Shown here one piece after another: positions 43,906 through 55,714 of a stretch of 64,000 bases of DNA; the stretch's first letter is position 1, and every line of letters starts with the position of its first letter. The notes under the pieces were generated by a model that worked only from the letters and a program-made list of their open reading frames with translations, searched no databases and was not told where the DNA came from. The translations under genes and the position numbers were made by a program. Location: NCBI GenBank assembly GCA_003996215.1, contig QJPP01000277.1, forward strand, positions 930,001 to 994,000. The letters run 5' to 3'. This DNA comes from Jaltomata sinuosa. Taxonomy: Eukaryota; Streptophyta; Magnoliopsida; Solanales; Solanaceae.

Positions 43906-44747
43906 AGCACTACACCCTCTTTGACCATGAAGTGGCACTTCTCCCAATTCAGTACTAAGTTGCATTCTTCACACCTCTTTAGCACAAAATTGAGATGAGC
44001 CAAAAAATCATCAAAGGAGTTACCAACTACCAAAAAGTCATCCATAAATACCTCAATAGTGTCCTCCACCATGTCTGAGAAAATAGACATCATGCAATGC
44101 TGAAATATTGCTGGTGCATTACATAAACCAAAAGGCATCCTCTTGAAAGCAAATGTCCCATACGAACTGGTGAAAGTGGTCTTCTCTTGGTCTTCAGAAG
44201 GGATCGAGATCTGATTATATCCTAAATAACCATCAAGAAAACAATACCATTCTCTACTAGCAAGATGGTCTAACATCTGATCCATGAACGTCATTAGAAA
44301 ATGATCCTTCTTAGTCCAAGTATTCAAATTCCTGTAATCCACAAATATGCGCCAGCCTGTGACTGGCCTCATCAGAATCAACTCATTCTTTGCATTTGGG
44401 ACCACAGTAATCCCACTCTTCTTAGGCATACACTGAACAGGGCTCACCCACTTGCTATCTGCAATAGGGTAAACCATACCTACATCTAGCCACTTGATGA
44501 TATCTTTTTTGACAACCTCTTGCATAGGCTGATTCAACCTATGCTGGTGCTCAATACTCAGAATACAATCTAGTGCGAGTTGAATTTTATACGTGCAGAT
44601 TCTAGGTGAAATACCAATGATGTTAGTAATGGACCAACCAATGGCGCTCTTGAAATTTCTCAAAATATAAACCATAGCTTCAACCTGCCCTTCACCAAAA
44701 TCTACAGCCACAATAACTGGCAAGGTGCCATTAGCTCCTAAAAACAC
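43906..44747 (-). pseudogene. Athila-derived reverse transcriptase, fused in frame to Tekay
   Basis: Typical Athila RT landmarks on the minus strand are L-P-V-I-V-A-V-D (about 44715), A-I-G-W-S-I-T-N-I-I-G-I (44650), W-V-S-P-V-Q-C-M-P-K-K (44445), G-W-R-I-F-V-D-Y-R-N-L-N (44350), F-K-R-M-P-F-G-L-C-N-A-P (44140) and an intact catalytic F-M-D-D (about 44045). The frame is open for 354 codons and runs straight into Tekay sequence to 43683, so the fusion is in frame. A TGA separates it from the upstream protease-region frame. Confidence 0.85.
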
Positions 44748-44750
44748 ATA

Positions 44751-45846
44751 TCAGAGGTGAGATTGAAGTGCTTTGATCTCCAAGATGGGAGGCTCCTCAA
44801 TATATGGTCTAGTAGGTGGTGTCTGTTGATTCTTTAGGTCCAAATCAAGCTTTTTTGGAGCATAACTATAAGACCCCATACCTGCAAGTGCTTCTACCAT
44901 ATCATTATACTTCTCAATATCGTCTCCATCAAATTTTATGATAATAGCTGCATGTGCTTCAACACCAAGTCTTTCTTCAATAGGCACATGATCTTCATCA
45001 ATCACATCAATAACTGAAACCACGCGAATATCATTATGATGCTTCATAGACTGGCAGACATTTAAAGTAACTACCTCATTATTCAGTCTGGATTTTATCT
45101 GCCCAGTTTCCAAGTCAACCAAAGCATGTCCAGTGGCAAGGAATGTTTATCCCAAGATGATGGGAACCTTAAAGTCAACCTCGCAATCAAGGATCACAGT
45201 CCACAGAGAAAATAAAAGTCTCAACTTTCACAAGTACATCATAGAAAATTCCCACATGCTTTTTTACCGCGCGATCTGCCATAAGAAGCCGCATTGTAGT
45301 TGGTTTGGTTGCTCCCAAGCCCAACTAATTGAACACTGCTAGTGGCATCAGATTAATATTAGCACCTAGATAACACAATGCTTTAGCAAAGTAGAAAGCT
45401 CCAATCATGCAAGGAATAGTGAAAGCTCTAGGATTTTGGTTTTTCTGCACCAGAGAACGGGAGGCTATTGCACTATAATAGTGCAAATTATCAGCTGGCT
45501 CAAAACTCATGGTTCTCTTCCTTTTCACCAGATCCTTCATAAACTTTGCATACCCAGGCATCTGCTCCAATTCTTTAACTAAAGAAATATTGATTGAAAG
45601 TTATTTCAGCATGGAGATGAACTTGTGAAATTTACCTTCCTCAACCTTCTTCTTCAATCTTTGTGGGTATGGTGGAGGACGCAATAGCATGGGCTTTAAG
45701 ACCAATGAAACCTCCCTGTTCTTTGCCTTTGCATCAGAAGACTTCTTCTCACTTAGGTTTTTGAATATATCATTTTCTTCAGACTCAACCACAATCTCAA
45801 CATCATCTTTTTCAGGCCCGACCGGCTCATCAACAACTATAGGCAT
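44751..45846 (-). pseudogene. Athila protease/linker region
   Basis: Frames 45846-45601, 45570-45325 and 45122-44751 carry the Athila region between gag and RT, including A-L-C-Y-L-G-A-N-I-N-L-M-P (about 45372), the retropepsin active-site area where D-L-G-A-S/T is expected. Here the catalytic Asp is Tyr and the following Ser is Asn. The last frame ends L-E-I-K-A-L-Q-S-H-L followed by TGA, where RT continues. Confidence 0.7.
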
Positions 45847-46114
45847 AGGAGGATCAATAGTCTATTTTCCACTTCGGGTAGTTACAGCCATACACCATCA
45901 ACCATTCTTCATATTCTGAATTGTGTCAATTGGGAGAGTCCCTTCTGGCGCAAATTCATGTTTGTAGATATTTGGTGCATCTGAGTCTCAATCTGTTTTA
46001 TGGCGACAAAATGAGCCTCTACCATTTGACTCATACTTGAGAGTTCAGCGCGCATCTCTTTCATACTTCTATCCGTAGAATCAACCTTTTACAATACCTT
46101 ATTAATCAGCTCCC

Positions 46115-47276
46115 TCATGGATGGTTGTTCAGGTCTTGACTCGCGATTTCCAAGAGGGACATACAGGTCGCTTCTATCATTCTTGTAGACATCCCTCTTG
46201 TTCCAATCACCATATCTACTCCTGCTCCTATCTCTATATCCAGACTAATTGTAGCTGCCGTCTCTGTCCCTATTCTGACCTTGATTCCCTTGGACATTGG
46301 CCCAGAAACCCGTTACTTGATCATTCAGATAATTTTCTTCTTCATCAGAGTCATACTCATCCTGTTTCGATGCTCTACCTTATGAACCTACAACCTTTAC
46401 TTTCTCCAAACCTCCATTAAGTATTTGTTTTGCAATTAGATCTATAGTTGTTTGTAGGGTTTCAAAGACCTGTTTAATTTCCTAGAATTATTCATGGTCA
46501 ATGGATTTCCCAACCTCATAAGTTCCTACCAAGCTTTTGGCATCTCTCATATGCCAAGCCCTGTTTATCTTGGTAATTCTATCAAGTATCTCAGAGGCTT
46601 TAACATAAGTATTATCCATGAATCCTCCCCCGGTTATTGTATCTGCTACCACCTTAGTGTTTGCATTCAATTTTTTGTAGAAGATCTCCATCAAGTTGTG
46701 TGAAGGGATTCCATGATTTGGGACTTGCTTCAACTTCTTATTGAACCACAACCATGTTTCATACAATGCCTCTGTGGGAAGCTGTTTGAAATTATAGATC
46801 TCCTACTTTAGCTTTAATATCCTTGATGGAGGGAAGAACCTCTCTAGAAACAGATTTGTTAGCTCAATCCATGTGAATATAAGAGCATCAGGTAGTTCCG
46901 CAAGCCAAAGCATCACTTCTCCAGTCAATAAAAATGGAAAGAGCCGTAATCTGATATCATCTTGATCCACTCCTGGAAGGTTGTAGGCCTTGCAGATCCC
47001 TATAAAGTTCTTCAAGTGCAAGTTCACATCATCTATCAGCTTGCCAGCAAATAATCTCTTCAAGTTCAGCAGCTAAATCATAGTGCTCATAATATTGAAC
47101 TTTACACTATCTGGCAGCAGTGTTAATACTATGGGTCCAGTTATCCCTGTATCATCATCATTAATACCGAGGGATATGTCTAGGTTGCTGCATCTGTCTA
47201 CCTTTATTAACTCTTGGTGCGACTGGAACATGAGGTGTGCTGCATCGGGCTGCCTCATCTCTCGCAGCTTGAGCAT
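46115..47276 (-). pseudogene. Athila gag, decayed
   Basis: Best seen at 47063-46803, where I-R-L-R-L-F-P-F and W-L-A-E-L-P with F-L-E-R-F-F-P-P match the retrotransposon gag core. The upstream frame (47276-47073) and downstream frame (46766-46488) complete it. Stops and frame changes separate the pieces. From 47277 to 47650 is an Ala/Glu/Gln-rich N-terminal leader region without a clean start. Confidence 0.75.
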
Positions 47277-47652
47277 CTAGTGCGGCTTAACGAGCAACTT
47301 GTTGTTGTGCTTGCCTTGCTTGCTCAACTGACAAATTTTGAGCTGCAAGGTCTGCGACAATCTGAGCATCTTCAGCAAATTGGGCCTCTTCTTCTGCCTT
47401 CTTTTTCTCTTCTTCAGCTAACATCCGAGCTATGGCCTCTTTAGGTGTCTCTTAAACTCCCTCTTTAACCATATTTCTCAGAGTTCGTTGGAGTTCTGAA
47501 TTGTATGGGATCAAGGGATTGCCTTGACTCCTAGTACAGGGCATGAAAAAGAGTACAACCTGTGTAAGAAAACAAAAACAACAGAAAAAGTAAAATAAGG
47601 AAATAAGGACTAATAGTGAAATAAACATAATTTCTCTTAATCCTAAACCGTA

Positions 47653-47674
47653 TTCCCCAGTAACGACACCAAAA
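47653..47674 (-). other. Athila-type primer-binding site
   Basis: On the minus strand TTGGTGTCGTTACTGGGGAA directly follows LTR B. It is a variant of the TTGGCGCCGTTGCCGGGGA site of Athila elements. Confidence 0.82.
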
Positions 47675-47676
47675 TT

Positions 47677-49257
47677 TGATATGCCAAAATTACACCTCCA
47701 AATAGAAGTGTAAAGCGGTTGCTGTTCAAATATAGAACCTAACCAAGGTTAGGGTCGATCATACAGGGAATATGGAAGGACTAGGGTCAATTATGTTTAC
47801 TCGCGCTCTTAGCCATTTATTTCCCTACGAAGGAGGGTTTTAAGTAACAAGTATTAATTGTAATTCAGATTTGAACAAGTAACAAGTAGCAGTTTTAAGG
47901 GTTGTAATCAATGAGAGAAGTGACTAGGGTAGTGTTCCCCATGAGATCATAACTTAGTAAGGCGTTGTACTTAGTAAACTAGTTTGGTGCTTAGCATTCA
48001 AGATCGGTAAGTTGGGTTCACCTAAATAGTTGGTCCCCTAGATAGATGAATTTCACCACGCACCTTGGTCCAGCTATGGGTTTATGCTTTACTAACCCTT
48101 ACCCTTGATCCCAAATTAGCTATTCCCAGACAAGGTGAAGCTATTAGATGAGGGTTGGTAGCCTCAAATCTCTCTTGTGAACAACCTTTTTCCCATTCGT
48201 TACCTCCTTGGTCCGGAAAGTAAGAATAAGGCGAGTTCTAACGTTTGCGCCTGTTAAAAAGCAATCAAAGTTAAGGGAAGAACAATACATGCATAAACAC
48301 CGCCCTAAAATTACCAAGTACTTTGCCTACTTTGTTAATCCTTCATGGTTCCCACAACCCTAGTTGTGGATTTAGCTACTCATGTTAATAAGTAAACAAT
48401 CAGAAGTTGTTGAGGCATTCATGATCTTATAGTTACAATAAGAAGTAAAGAAATCTGAAAACTTGAATAGATGAAGATGAAATTAAGAATCAAGAACTAT
48501 ACATGTGTTTATCTCTCCAGACCAAGAACAAATCAAGATCATTAGTGTATGAATGTGTTTCCTACAAAATATAGAGCGTAAAACTTAAAAGAAAACCAAG
48601 GAAAGGTATATATAGACATTAGAAATCCTATCCTAATTAAACAAGGAAAACTGGAATTGGCAGCTTCCACGGACACAGTCTACGATCCGTGGAAGTTTCT
48701 ATGGGTTGTCAATAGTGTTTGTGAAGCTAAGAGATTTTGTAATATTATGGGTTCACTTCCACAAGTTCGCTCTATGGTTCGTGAACTGCTTTACGACTCG
48801 TGGATTTATCTCGTGGATCTCAGACTGCTTGTCTTCCTGCAGCTTCTTATCTACGAGTGCCATCCACGCTTCATAGACTGAATCACGATTTGTTGAATGA
48901 CCTCGTGAATCTCAAAGATTTTTCTCCTTATCTGATCAGGTTACACATATAGTTATTATGGCTTATGAAAATGTCCATGATTCGTAGAAACCTCTCGTGG
49001 AACTCAGGCTCCAGCACCATCTGCAGTACACTTTCCACGTCTGACTTCCATGACTCGTGGAAGCTATCACGACTCATGGAGTTGAGTCATAGAAGTCAGT
49101 ATCAACCAAAATGTCAGTCCTTTTTTGAACTTAGTCTCCGAACCATGTTTTCCTGCACTAGACTCAAAAACACATCAAATTTACTAAAAATCGCTAAAGA
49201 ACATATTCCAATTCCATGGTTTAAGCATCGAAAGTGCTGCAAAACCATGGCACATTA
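47677..49257 (-). repeat. Athila LTR B (5' LTR of the chimera)
   Basis: About 1581 bp. On the minus strand it ends GGCATATCA, followed by the primer site. Its start is placed by alignment to LTR A, where TGATGTGC corresponds to TAATGTGC here. TATA-like CTATATATACC lies near 48606-48618, and the CCACGACTCGTGG-like word block (48655-49090) is upstream of it. A purine-rich AATGGTAAGGGTAC precedes the LTR, so it has a polypurine tract on one side and a primer site on the other. Confidence 0.78.
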
Positions 49258-49346
49258 TGTACCCTTACCATTTTTCCAATGGCAAGCCCATGCCCAAAAC
49301 TTAGCACGAAATTTTAGTTAAATCACATAACAGTTAACCCTTTAAT
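49258..49346 (-). other. 89-bp Athila remnant between two LTRs
   Basis: On the minus strand its end (GGGCTTGCCATTGG...GGTAAGGGTAC) resembles the region before LTR A (GGACAAGCAATTATT...GTTAAGGGTGT). It therefore looks like the 3' internal end of an Athila copy whose remainder is deleted. No primer site follows LTR A. Confidence 0.5.
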
Positions 49347-50922
49347 TGATACGCCCAAATTACACCTCCAAAAGAAGTATAAAGTGGTCGGTGTTCAAAT
49401 ATAAAACTCAACGAAGGTTGGGGTTGATCCTATAGGGAATATGGTAGGACTAGGGTCAACTATGTTTACTCGTTCTCTTAGCCATTTATTTTCCAAAAGG
49501 GAGGGGGGTTTAAAGTAAAAGTAATATTTGTAATCGAGATTCGAAAAAGTACCAAAGTAACAATTTTCAAGTATTGTAATCAATGAAAGAAGAGACTAGG
49601 GCAGTGTTCTCCATGAGTTCATAACGCAGTAAGGCATTGTACCAGTAATCTAGTTTAGTGTTATGCATGCAAGATCGGTAAGTTAGGTTCTCCTTAGTGG
49701 ATGGCTACCAAAATAGAAGAATGTCACCACACAACTTGGTTAGTCTACGGGTGTTTGCTTTTCTAACACTTACCAAATTAGCTTTCTATGGGAAAGTTCA
49801 AGCTAATTAGGTGAGGGTTGGTAGCCTCAAGTCTCTGTTGTGTAATCCTCTTTCCCGTTCATTACCTCTTTGTCAATCAAGTAGCAATAAAGCGAGTTCT
49901 AATGTTTGCAACTGTTAAAAAACAATGAAAGCAAGGGGAAGAATAATACATGCATGAACACCATTCTAGGATTACTAAGTACTTTGCCTACTTTGTTAAT
50001 CCTTCATGGTTCCCACAAACCTTGTTGTGGATTTATCTACTCATGGTTGTAAGAAAACAATCAGATTTAGATGAAGAGATCATGATTATAACTTACAAGA
50101 ACAAATAAATAAAATCAGAATCTTGAATTCTCAAGAACACTTCAATAATCAAGAACAATAATTGAATTCTCAAAAGTATGGAATAATATTCTCAACAATG
50201 TGTTATGATGTCTCAACGTTATATAAAAATTTCCTAACAATGCGTAACCATTGAAATAAAACCCTAGGGAATGTATTTATAGACAATAAAGACCAAACCC
50301 TAACACAACTAGGAGAACTAGAATGTAGCAGTTCCGACGGGCAGGCCGCACGAGCCGTCGTGGGTGCCACGTACTTCATGAGTGCTCATCGGGTCTTCTA
50401 CACTTTATGTCTTATGCCCTCTGGCTTGTTTACACGGGCTAGGCTGACGGGCCATCGTGGTTGCCACGGGCATCATGGGCAACCTGTTGGCTAACTCATT
50501 ATGAAGTCCCAATGGCTATGGCTCATTTTGATGAGTATGTGCGATGTCCCATTGTGGCTCTCACAGGCGTTGTGGTAGGACATCATACTTGACTTATTTA
50601 CTTCATCTTCTGTGGTTCATTTCCACGGGCAAGTGTGAAGGCTCGTGGTATCTCTAGTGCCTTTCCCAAATAAGTCGTGGGAGGGTTTTTTCCCTCTAAC
50701 TCTTGTTGTCTCATTCCAACGTCTTCTTCCCACGTGGTGGATACTATGCCTATGGGGCATGACTTTTAGCCCAAAAAATAGAAACTTTTATGTCTTTTTA
50801 TCTTTTAAACACTTTTCCCTGCACATGTAGCAAACGAGCATCATATCTAACAAAACACACTCAACAACTCCCAAAATCCTTAGTTTTAAGCATTGAAAGT
50901 GCCGTAAAATCTCAGCACATCA
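49347..50922 (-). repeat. Athila LTR A (3' LTR of the element to the right)
   Basis: 1576 bp, from TGATGTGCTGAG to GGGCGTATCA on the minus strand, similar to LTR B throughout. A TATA-like CTATAAATACATTC lies near 50270-50285. The word block (50330-50760) has a variant vocabulary (CGACGGGC, CCACGGGC, CTCGTGG). The tract CTAAGTTAAGGGTGT precedes it at 50923-50937. Confidence 0.8.
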
Positions 50923-52584
50923 ACACCCTTAACTTAGAATAATTGCTTGTCCTTAAGAAACAAACAAAAATAAACTAAAACGACGCTTAAGTAAAAGAAA
51001 CCAAGGAACTACAATAGCCAAGTGGTTCAACCATTTCAGTTCACACAGTCAATACCCACTTCTTGTCAGTTCAAAACCAGTGAATACATACAAGTTATCA
51101 AGACAACACAAAATGGATCCATGGATGACAACATGATATTCATGAGCAAGATTAGCATACACAGAATGACATTCCTCCGATAAGTCAGCAGTCACAGTCT
51201 ACTCTAGTGCACTTACAACAAAAAATTCTCACTCACACAACATTGCATTCAATAAACAGGGACTGGGAATACACTCACTCTCGCAGAGAAGTTTAACCTA
51301 TACGTGTACAATACCATAGGCTTGCCATTATTTTCTATGCTTTGCCTTTCGAACAGTCGAGTTAAGATCACTATAGGACTTTTTTCAGCTTGTAATGTAG
51401 CTTCAGGGACTGGTATGGTATATTTGGATGAGAGTGACTATGCCCTGCTTGACACTACACTTACTTTTTATACTCCACTTTTCAGACAATGCTAGTTTCC
51501 TCCCTCATTCTCCCATTTTGTTATCTTCTCACTTTAATCAAGCTTCAGGTGTGGCTTTTATTTCACTTTTGTACTTTTTTCATCTTTTCATTTTTATTTT
51601 TCTTTATTTTTTTCTTTTGTAGCACAGAAACCACACCCGTTGTCTTCTTTTTCAATACTAACCCGATCTTTTCATACCCCAATCTTCCTATTTACCCTTA
51701 CGATAGCCACCCTCAACTTAGGTGTTTAGCCTAAGTTGAGGTACACAATGTCCAAGGAGGGACCAGGGCCAAAACAATGGTTTACATGAAACATGGAAGG
51801 TGAACAGGCTAACAATAATAAAGGGATCAGTTCAGGCTCAAATTCAGGGATCAAAGGGAATCAATCTTTTTTCATTTGGTGGGTCATTTGGATTAAGTGG
51901 ACTTAATTCAAAAATGGCCTATGATAATCTCCTAACCAATTATTTTTTAGCCAAGGCAAGACTAACCAGGAAAGTTCTAGATTGACACATACAACAAGAA
52001 CGAATACAAATTAGTTTACCCACACATGACACAAAGTTTAGAATAATAACCAGCTAACTATCAATTCATGCATTAGCTTAAGTTACTTATCACATTTGTA
52101 TACATGCTTTCAAATACAGATCCATTAAAGTTAGTCTCCACAAGCTTATTGCACAAAAAATTAGGAGGGGTCTCTATTTTCGCAACCATTATCAAAATAA
52201 GACCACAAACTGTATTAAGTTCCTATTTTACTTTCACAAACACACATCCTATTCTAAACATGACGGTTTAACATATATTAAAAATCCTTAGGGAAAGAAC
52301 ACAGAAAGAAACCCCAAGGATGCGGGTACGTTATGGATACCCTCATGGGTTACTTCTCATGCAACATCTGATTTAATGTCGTGTCACAATGCGAGTGTTA
52401 TGGATACTCATACTTCACCAAAATACTCTACAAAAACCATATAGATGACCAAGATGCCCCCACCCCATCAAAAAAAGTAGTGCATTATCCCCAATGCACT
52501 AAAAAAATATATAAAATAAGAGAGCGAGGCATACCTATGACACCTAAGCGATGTAGTAGTTGGGCCTGCTGGATCAGTGCCCAT

Positions 52585-53130
52585 TTATTTTTCACCAATA
52601 GAGTATTCCTCAGTAGTCCTATCAATATCAACAACTGCTCGAGAAGCTTCATCAATAGTCTCTCCCACAATGGGGTCAAAAGAAATTACCTCCGTGGTGC
52701 CTGCAACACCACTCCCAGAGCCATCAGTACAAATAGCATCAACTCGAATCTGGTGGATGTCTAGGGATTCTTTGTACACCTCTGCTTCTCTCTTCTTTCT
52801 ATTCTTCTTGGCTCTCTCCTTCTTACGCTTTAACAATTTTAGGCTCAACGGAGAATCCTTTCCCTCTTCACGAACCTTCTTATCTTTTCTCCTTCTCTTT
52901 TTCATAGGCTCAGAAGGACTACCCGGTGCCTCTTCTTCCTTATAAACATCTTTCTTTTGGAGGTCGGTATGAGTATAGTCCCATAAATTTATCATCGATG
53001 CAAGTGGTGCCTGTGGCATGACTACTTGAGAGCCAAAATACATAGAGGGCGGGAGTACCTTTAACTCATCAATTTCCACCCAAAGAGCTGCTATCTGCTC
53101 CTTCATCTTTGTAAGTTCAGCTGTGCCCAT
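52585..53130 (-). pseudogene. Athila extra ORF, charged C-terminal part
   Basis: The frame has a coiled-coil-like start (M-K-E-Q-I-A-A-L) and a long Lys/Arg/Glu-rich stretch (E-P-M-K-K-R-R-R-K-D-K-K), with an acidic Ser/Thr-containing end. Such charged tails follow the plant-transposon-protein region in Athila elements. No start was established and function is unknown. Confidence 0.5.
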
Positions 53131-53444
53131 CTTATCTAGCTTTTCATTGATCCTCTCATCTATCGAATTTATTCAGCCATGCACATCAGCAAATGGTGCT
53201 ATGACTCTCTGTATAGAGGCATCAACAATTGTCCAGAACTGTTCAACAAACTCTTTCATCTGCTGCTGTAGTTATATGGTGGTCTAAACAATATTGGAAA
53301 AATTTGCCGAGTGGAAGGCATAGACTGAGGTCAGATCCTCCAATGGGGGTGCAACAGAAGTGGAAGCAGGTGCTAGAGTCTCTGGAGTAGAGGTGTCAAC
53401 CCCACAAGAAGTTAACAATTGTGTACTGCAAGGGCATCTCGAAT

Positions 53445-54450
53445 TTAAGTCATAGTAGCCTCTTCTCTCATGGATGGACTCTCTTCATTCAGGATGCTCT
53501 TTGGAGTGGGCATCATTGTGAGATAGGGCACAATCTCTAGTGGAAATACAAAATCATCATGAATGGTATGAGGTGCAGCTGATTCAGATGTACCGCTAAG
53601 GCCCACAGTCTTGCTATCATCTTTGGACCTTTCAGGATGGTGGGTCCATGTGGAACACTTACCACGATCAATACCTAAATACTTTGGGACACCAACATCT
53701 TCATATATCAAAGTCAGAAGGTATGAGAATGGGTATGAGGAACTGATCTTTGTGACCCTATCCCGAATCTCCTCAGCTATGATCTTCCCAATATCTTGTA
53801 TTTGTATAACAAGCTAGCTACTAGAACAACCCTATCAATTGTCAGCTAGTTATCTCCACCCATCGGCATAAGCCATAATTGAACAATAGCCCACCCGAAT
53901 TTGGCCTCGAAAGTCAGAGAAGCCTTGTTGATCTGAGGCTTATCCTAATATATCCACTTTGGTGTGCTGGTCTTTGTGAAAACCTTTGCCAACCACTAAG
54001 TCTACTCATTCTCATTTTTATACTAGTGGTCGTACTCTGATGTGTTGGAGGGTGCAACATACTTGGGCCCATAGAGAAATCTATTTATAGTTTCAACCGA
54101 GTTGTTTACCAGGACACCTTGCACAAGAACAATCTCAAGAGCGGGCAAGTCTGATTCTTTCTGACCCTTTCTGCACTGGCTCTCTTGGATAGCTTGATAG
54201 TTAGTATAAAGCTCCCTCACAATGGTCGGCTAATAGTCGGAGAGTGTCTTACTGGTCCAGCCCAGGTTGTAGTGTCAGAAGTACTCCTCAATATTGGGAA
54301 AGTCTTTCAGCTTGAAGGATTCTATCCTCCATTCTTTTGCAGTAGGGTGTTTAATGTGCCACTTTGCCATAATCTCAAGCCCATAGTTAAAGATCTTCTT
54401 CGACCCTTTCACATTCCAACTAGCCTTTTTCCCGGAGCTTAATGTCTTTT
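53445..54450 (-). pseudogene. Athila extra ORF, 'putative plant transposon protein' region
   Basis: The recognisable stretch is at 54220-54023: G-V-L-V-N-N-S-V-E-T-I-N-R-F-L-Y-G-P, a motif I recall from the plant transposon protein region of Athila-like elements. Surrounding sequence is conserved in shifted frames on both sides. Role unproven; older literature called it envelope-like. Several stops occur. Confidence 0.55.
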
Positions 54451-55701
54451 GATGTGAGAACTAGTATCATCCCAGGAGCTTTGGGAGTCGGCAGGTTCAT
54501 CTCCTTTTCAGAAGTAGTGCTCTCTATGTCAGATTGAGAACCAACATCAACAGCCTTTCCAGAACCTGACGGCAAACCATCCTCCAAACTGCACTCAATT
54601 TCCTTTCAACTGGAAACTTGAATAGCAGAGTCCTGTCTTCTACTTGCTGGTATAGGAGCGGTATCACTTTCTTTATCCGAACTAGCAGATCCAGATGATG
54701 ATTCTTCCCCCTCTTTAGACTAAGGGGAAGTGTGCTCTGAAGTTTTCTCCTTCTCAGGTGCATCATCTTCTCCCTTATAAGAGTAAGAAATAGATGATAG
54801 CACCAGTTTCATCTTTGGTGGCCAGATGAGGGGGAGGTGTCTGAGTTGCTCTTTTTGACTTCTGAATTAGATTAATCCTTCAGACGAGCAGTGATGGCCT
54901 TTTCTTTTGCTTTTCAGGCTCATCCTCATCATAATAAAGTTGATGGTGCCATATAGTACCTGCAGGTGAACTACGTTAGTAAACCGAACCAAAAATGAAA
55001 AGCAAAAAAGTTAGGAAAACTTTACAATTATCAGCCTCTCACGAGCATGGAAGGTCAACGTCCCATGGGAACGGGCGTCGGGATAAGAAATTGGGGTTTT
55101 AAGGACATTTTATCCTCCCACTATAGCTTGCCATGGGAGTGGGAGGTCTAACGTCCCATCAGGATCGGGTGTCAGATTTGGACAAAAACCTTCTCAGGCA
55201 CTGATCCATTTCCTACGACCTGATTCGAAGCTCGTCAGGACTCCGACATCCTGTCAGGCCAGCCCATGGGATCAATATAGCCAAAATTTTCTCTCCCATT
55301 TTCTTTGTTGCCACATTTTCATCCCTCCCAAACAATCAATATCCATAAATTATGAACAAACCTTCTACACTATTAACTCAATCAATAAAACCCTAGTTCC
55401 CCTTTGTTTAATCAATTTACACGCACAAATACACAACACTATGCAAAGTTCACTACTAGGGTTCGCTAACACAATATTACTTTATATACATATGAACCCT
55501 TAGTTACTTAAATCCCAATAAACAATGGAAACCATGAGGAAACATACTCTTGGTTATTTCCCTTGCTTCCTCTTATTTATATCATTCTTCTGCTAAATTG
55601 TTAGATGGTAGCCCATTACTAACCGTTCCGGGTTCAGGGATTGGTTCACCTACTGGGGGTTGTAAGTGCCATCATGACCGAGAAATGTGGTCGTGAGAAC
55701 T

Positions 55702-55714
55702 TGGTATCAGAGCC
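55702..55714 (+). other. Primer-binding site (initiator-Met tRNA type), right Tekay
   Basis: TGGTATCAGAGCC, directly after the LTR remnant ending GTCGTGAGAACT, is the same primer type as in the nested Tekay element. Confidence 0.85.

Larger units (their letters stand above)
39574..49257 (-). mobile_element. Chimeric Athila/Tekay retrotransposon (Athila 5' half, Tekay 3' half)
   Basis: On the minus strand the order is an Athila-type LTR (49257-47677), Athila primer site, Athila gag, protease and RT to about 43905, then in the same frame Tekay RT end, RNase H, integrase, chromodomain, polypurine tract and a Tekay LTR (41560-39574). The two LTRs are unrelated, which normal replication does not produce. 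Flanking bases do not match, so there is no simple target duplication. See the finding on the junction. Confidence 0.75.
50923..55600 (-). mobile_element. 3' part of an Athila element (extra ORF region and 3' UTR)
   Basis: This is minus-strand sequence upstream of LTR A. It has the GGACAAGCAATTATTCTAAG segment typical of Athila 3' ends, a long non-coding stretch (about 50940-52580) and a decayed ORF region (52585-54766). Gag-pol of this copy is absent. The right limit is uncertain: sequence of the plus-strand Tekay element is certain from the primer site at 55702, and the join lies somewhere in 55560-55640. A GC-rich palindromic block occurs at 55030-55270. Confidence 0.6.

Noticed and set aside
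39569..49262. Target-site duplication around the chimera
   Set aside because: CTATC on the left and GTACC on the right do not match well enough; absence of a duplication is the better reading.
51304..51734. Overlapping plus-strand frames rich in Phe, Leu and Ser that look membrane-like
   Set aside because: They arise from T-rich, low-complexity sequence in the Athila 3' region, antisense to the element. No family features.
50923..54766. Endogenous pararetrovirus or envelope gene
   Set aside because: No movement-protein or coat-protein motif is seen, and context and motif fit the Athila extra ORF. The envelope-like label is historical and not supported here.
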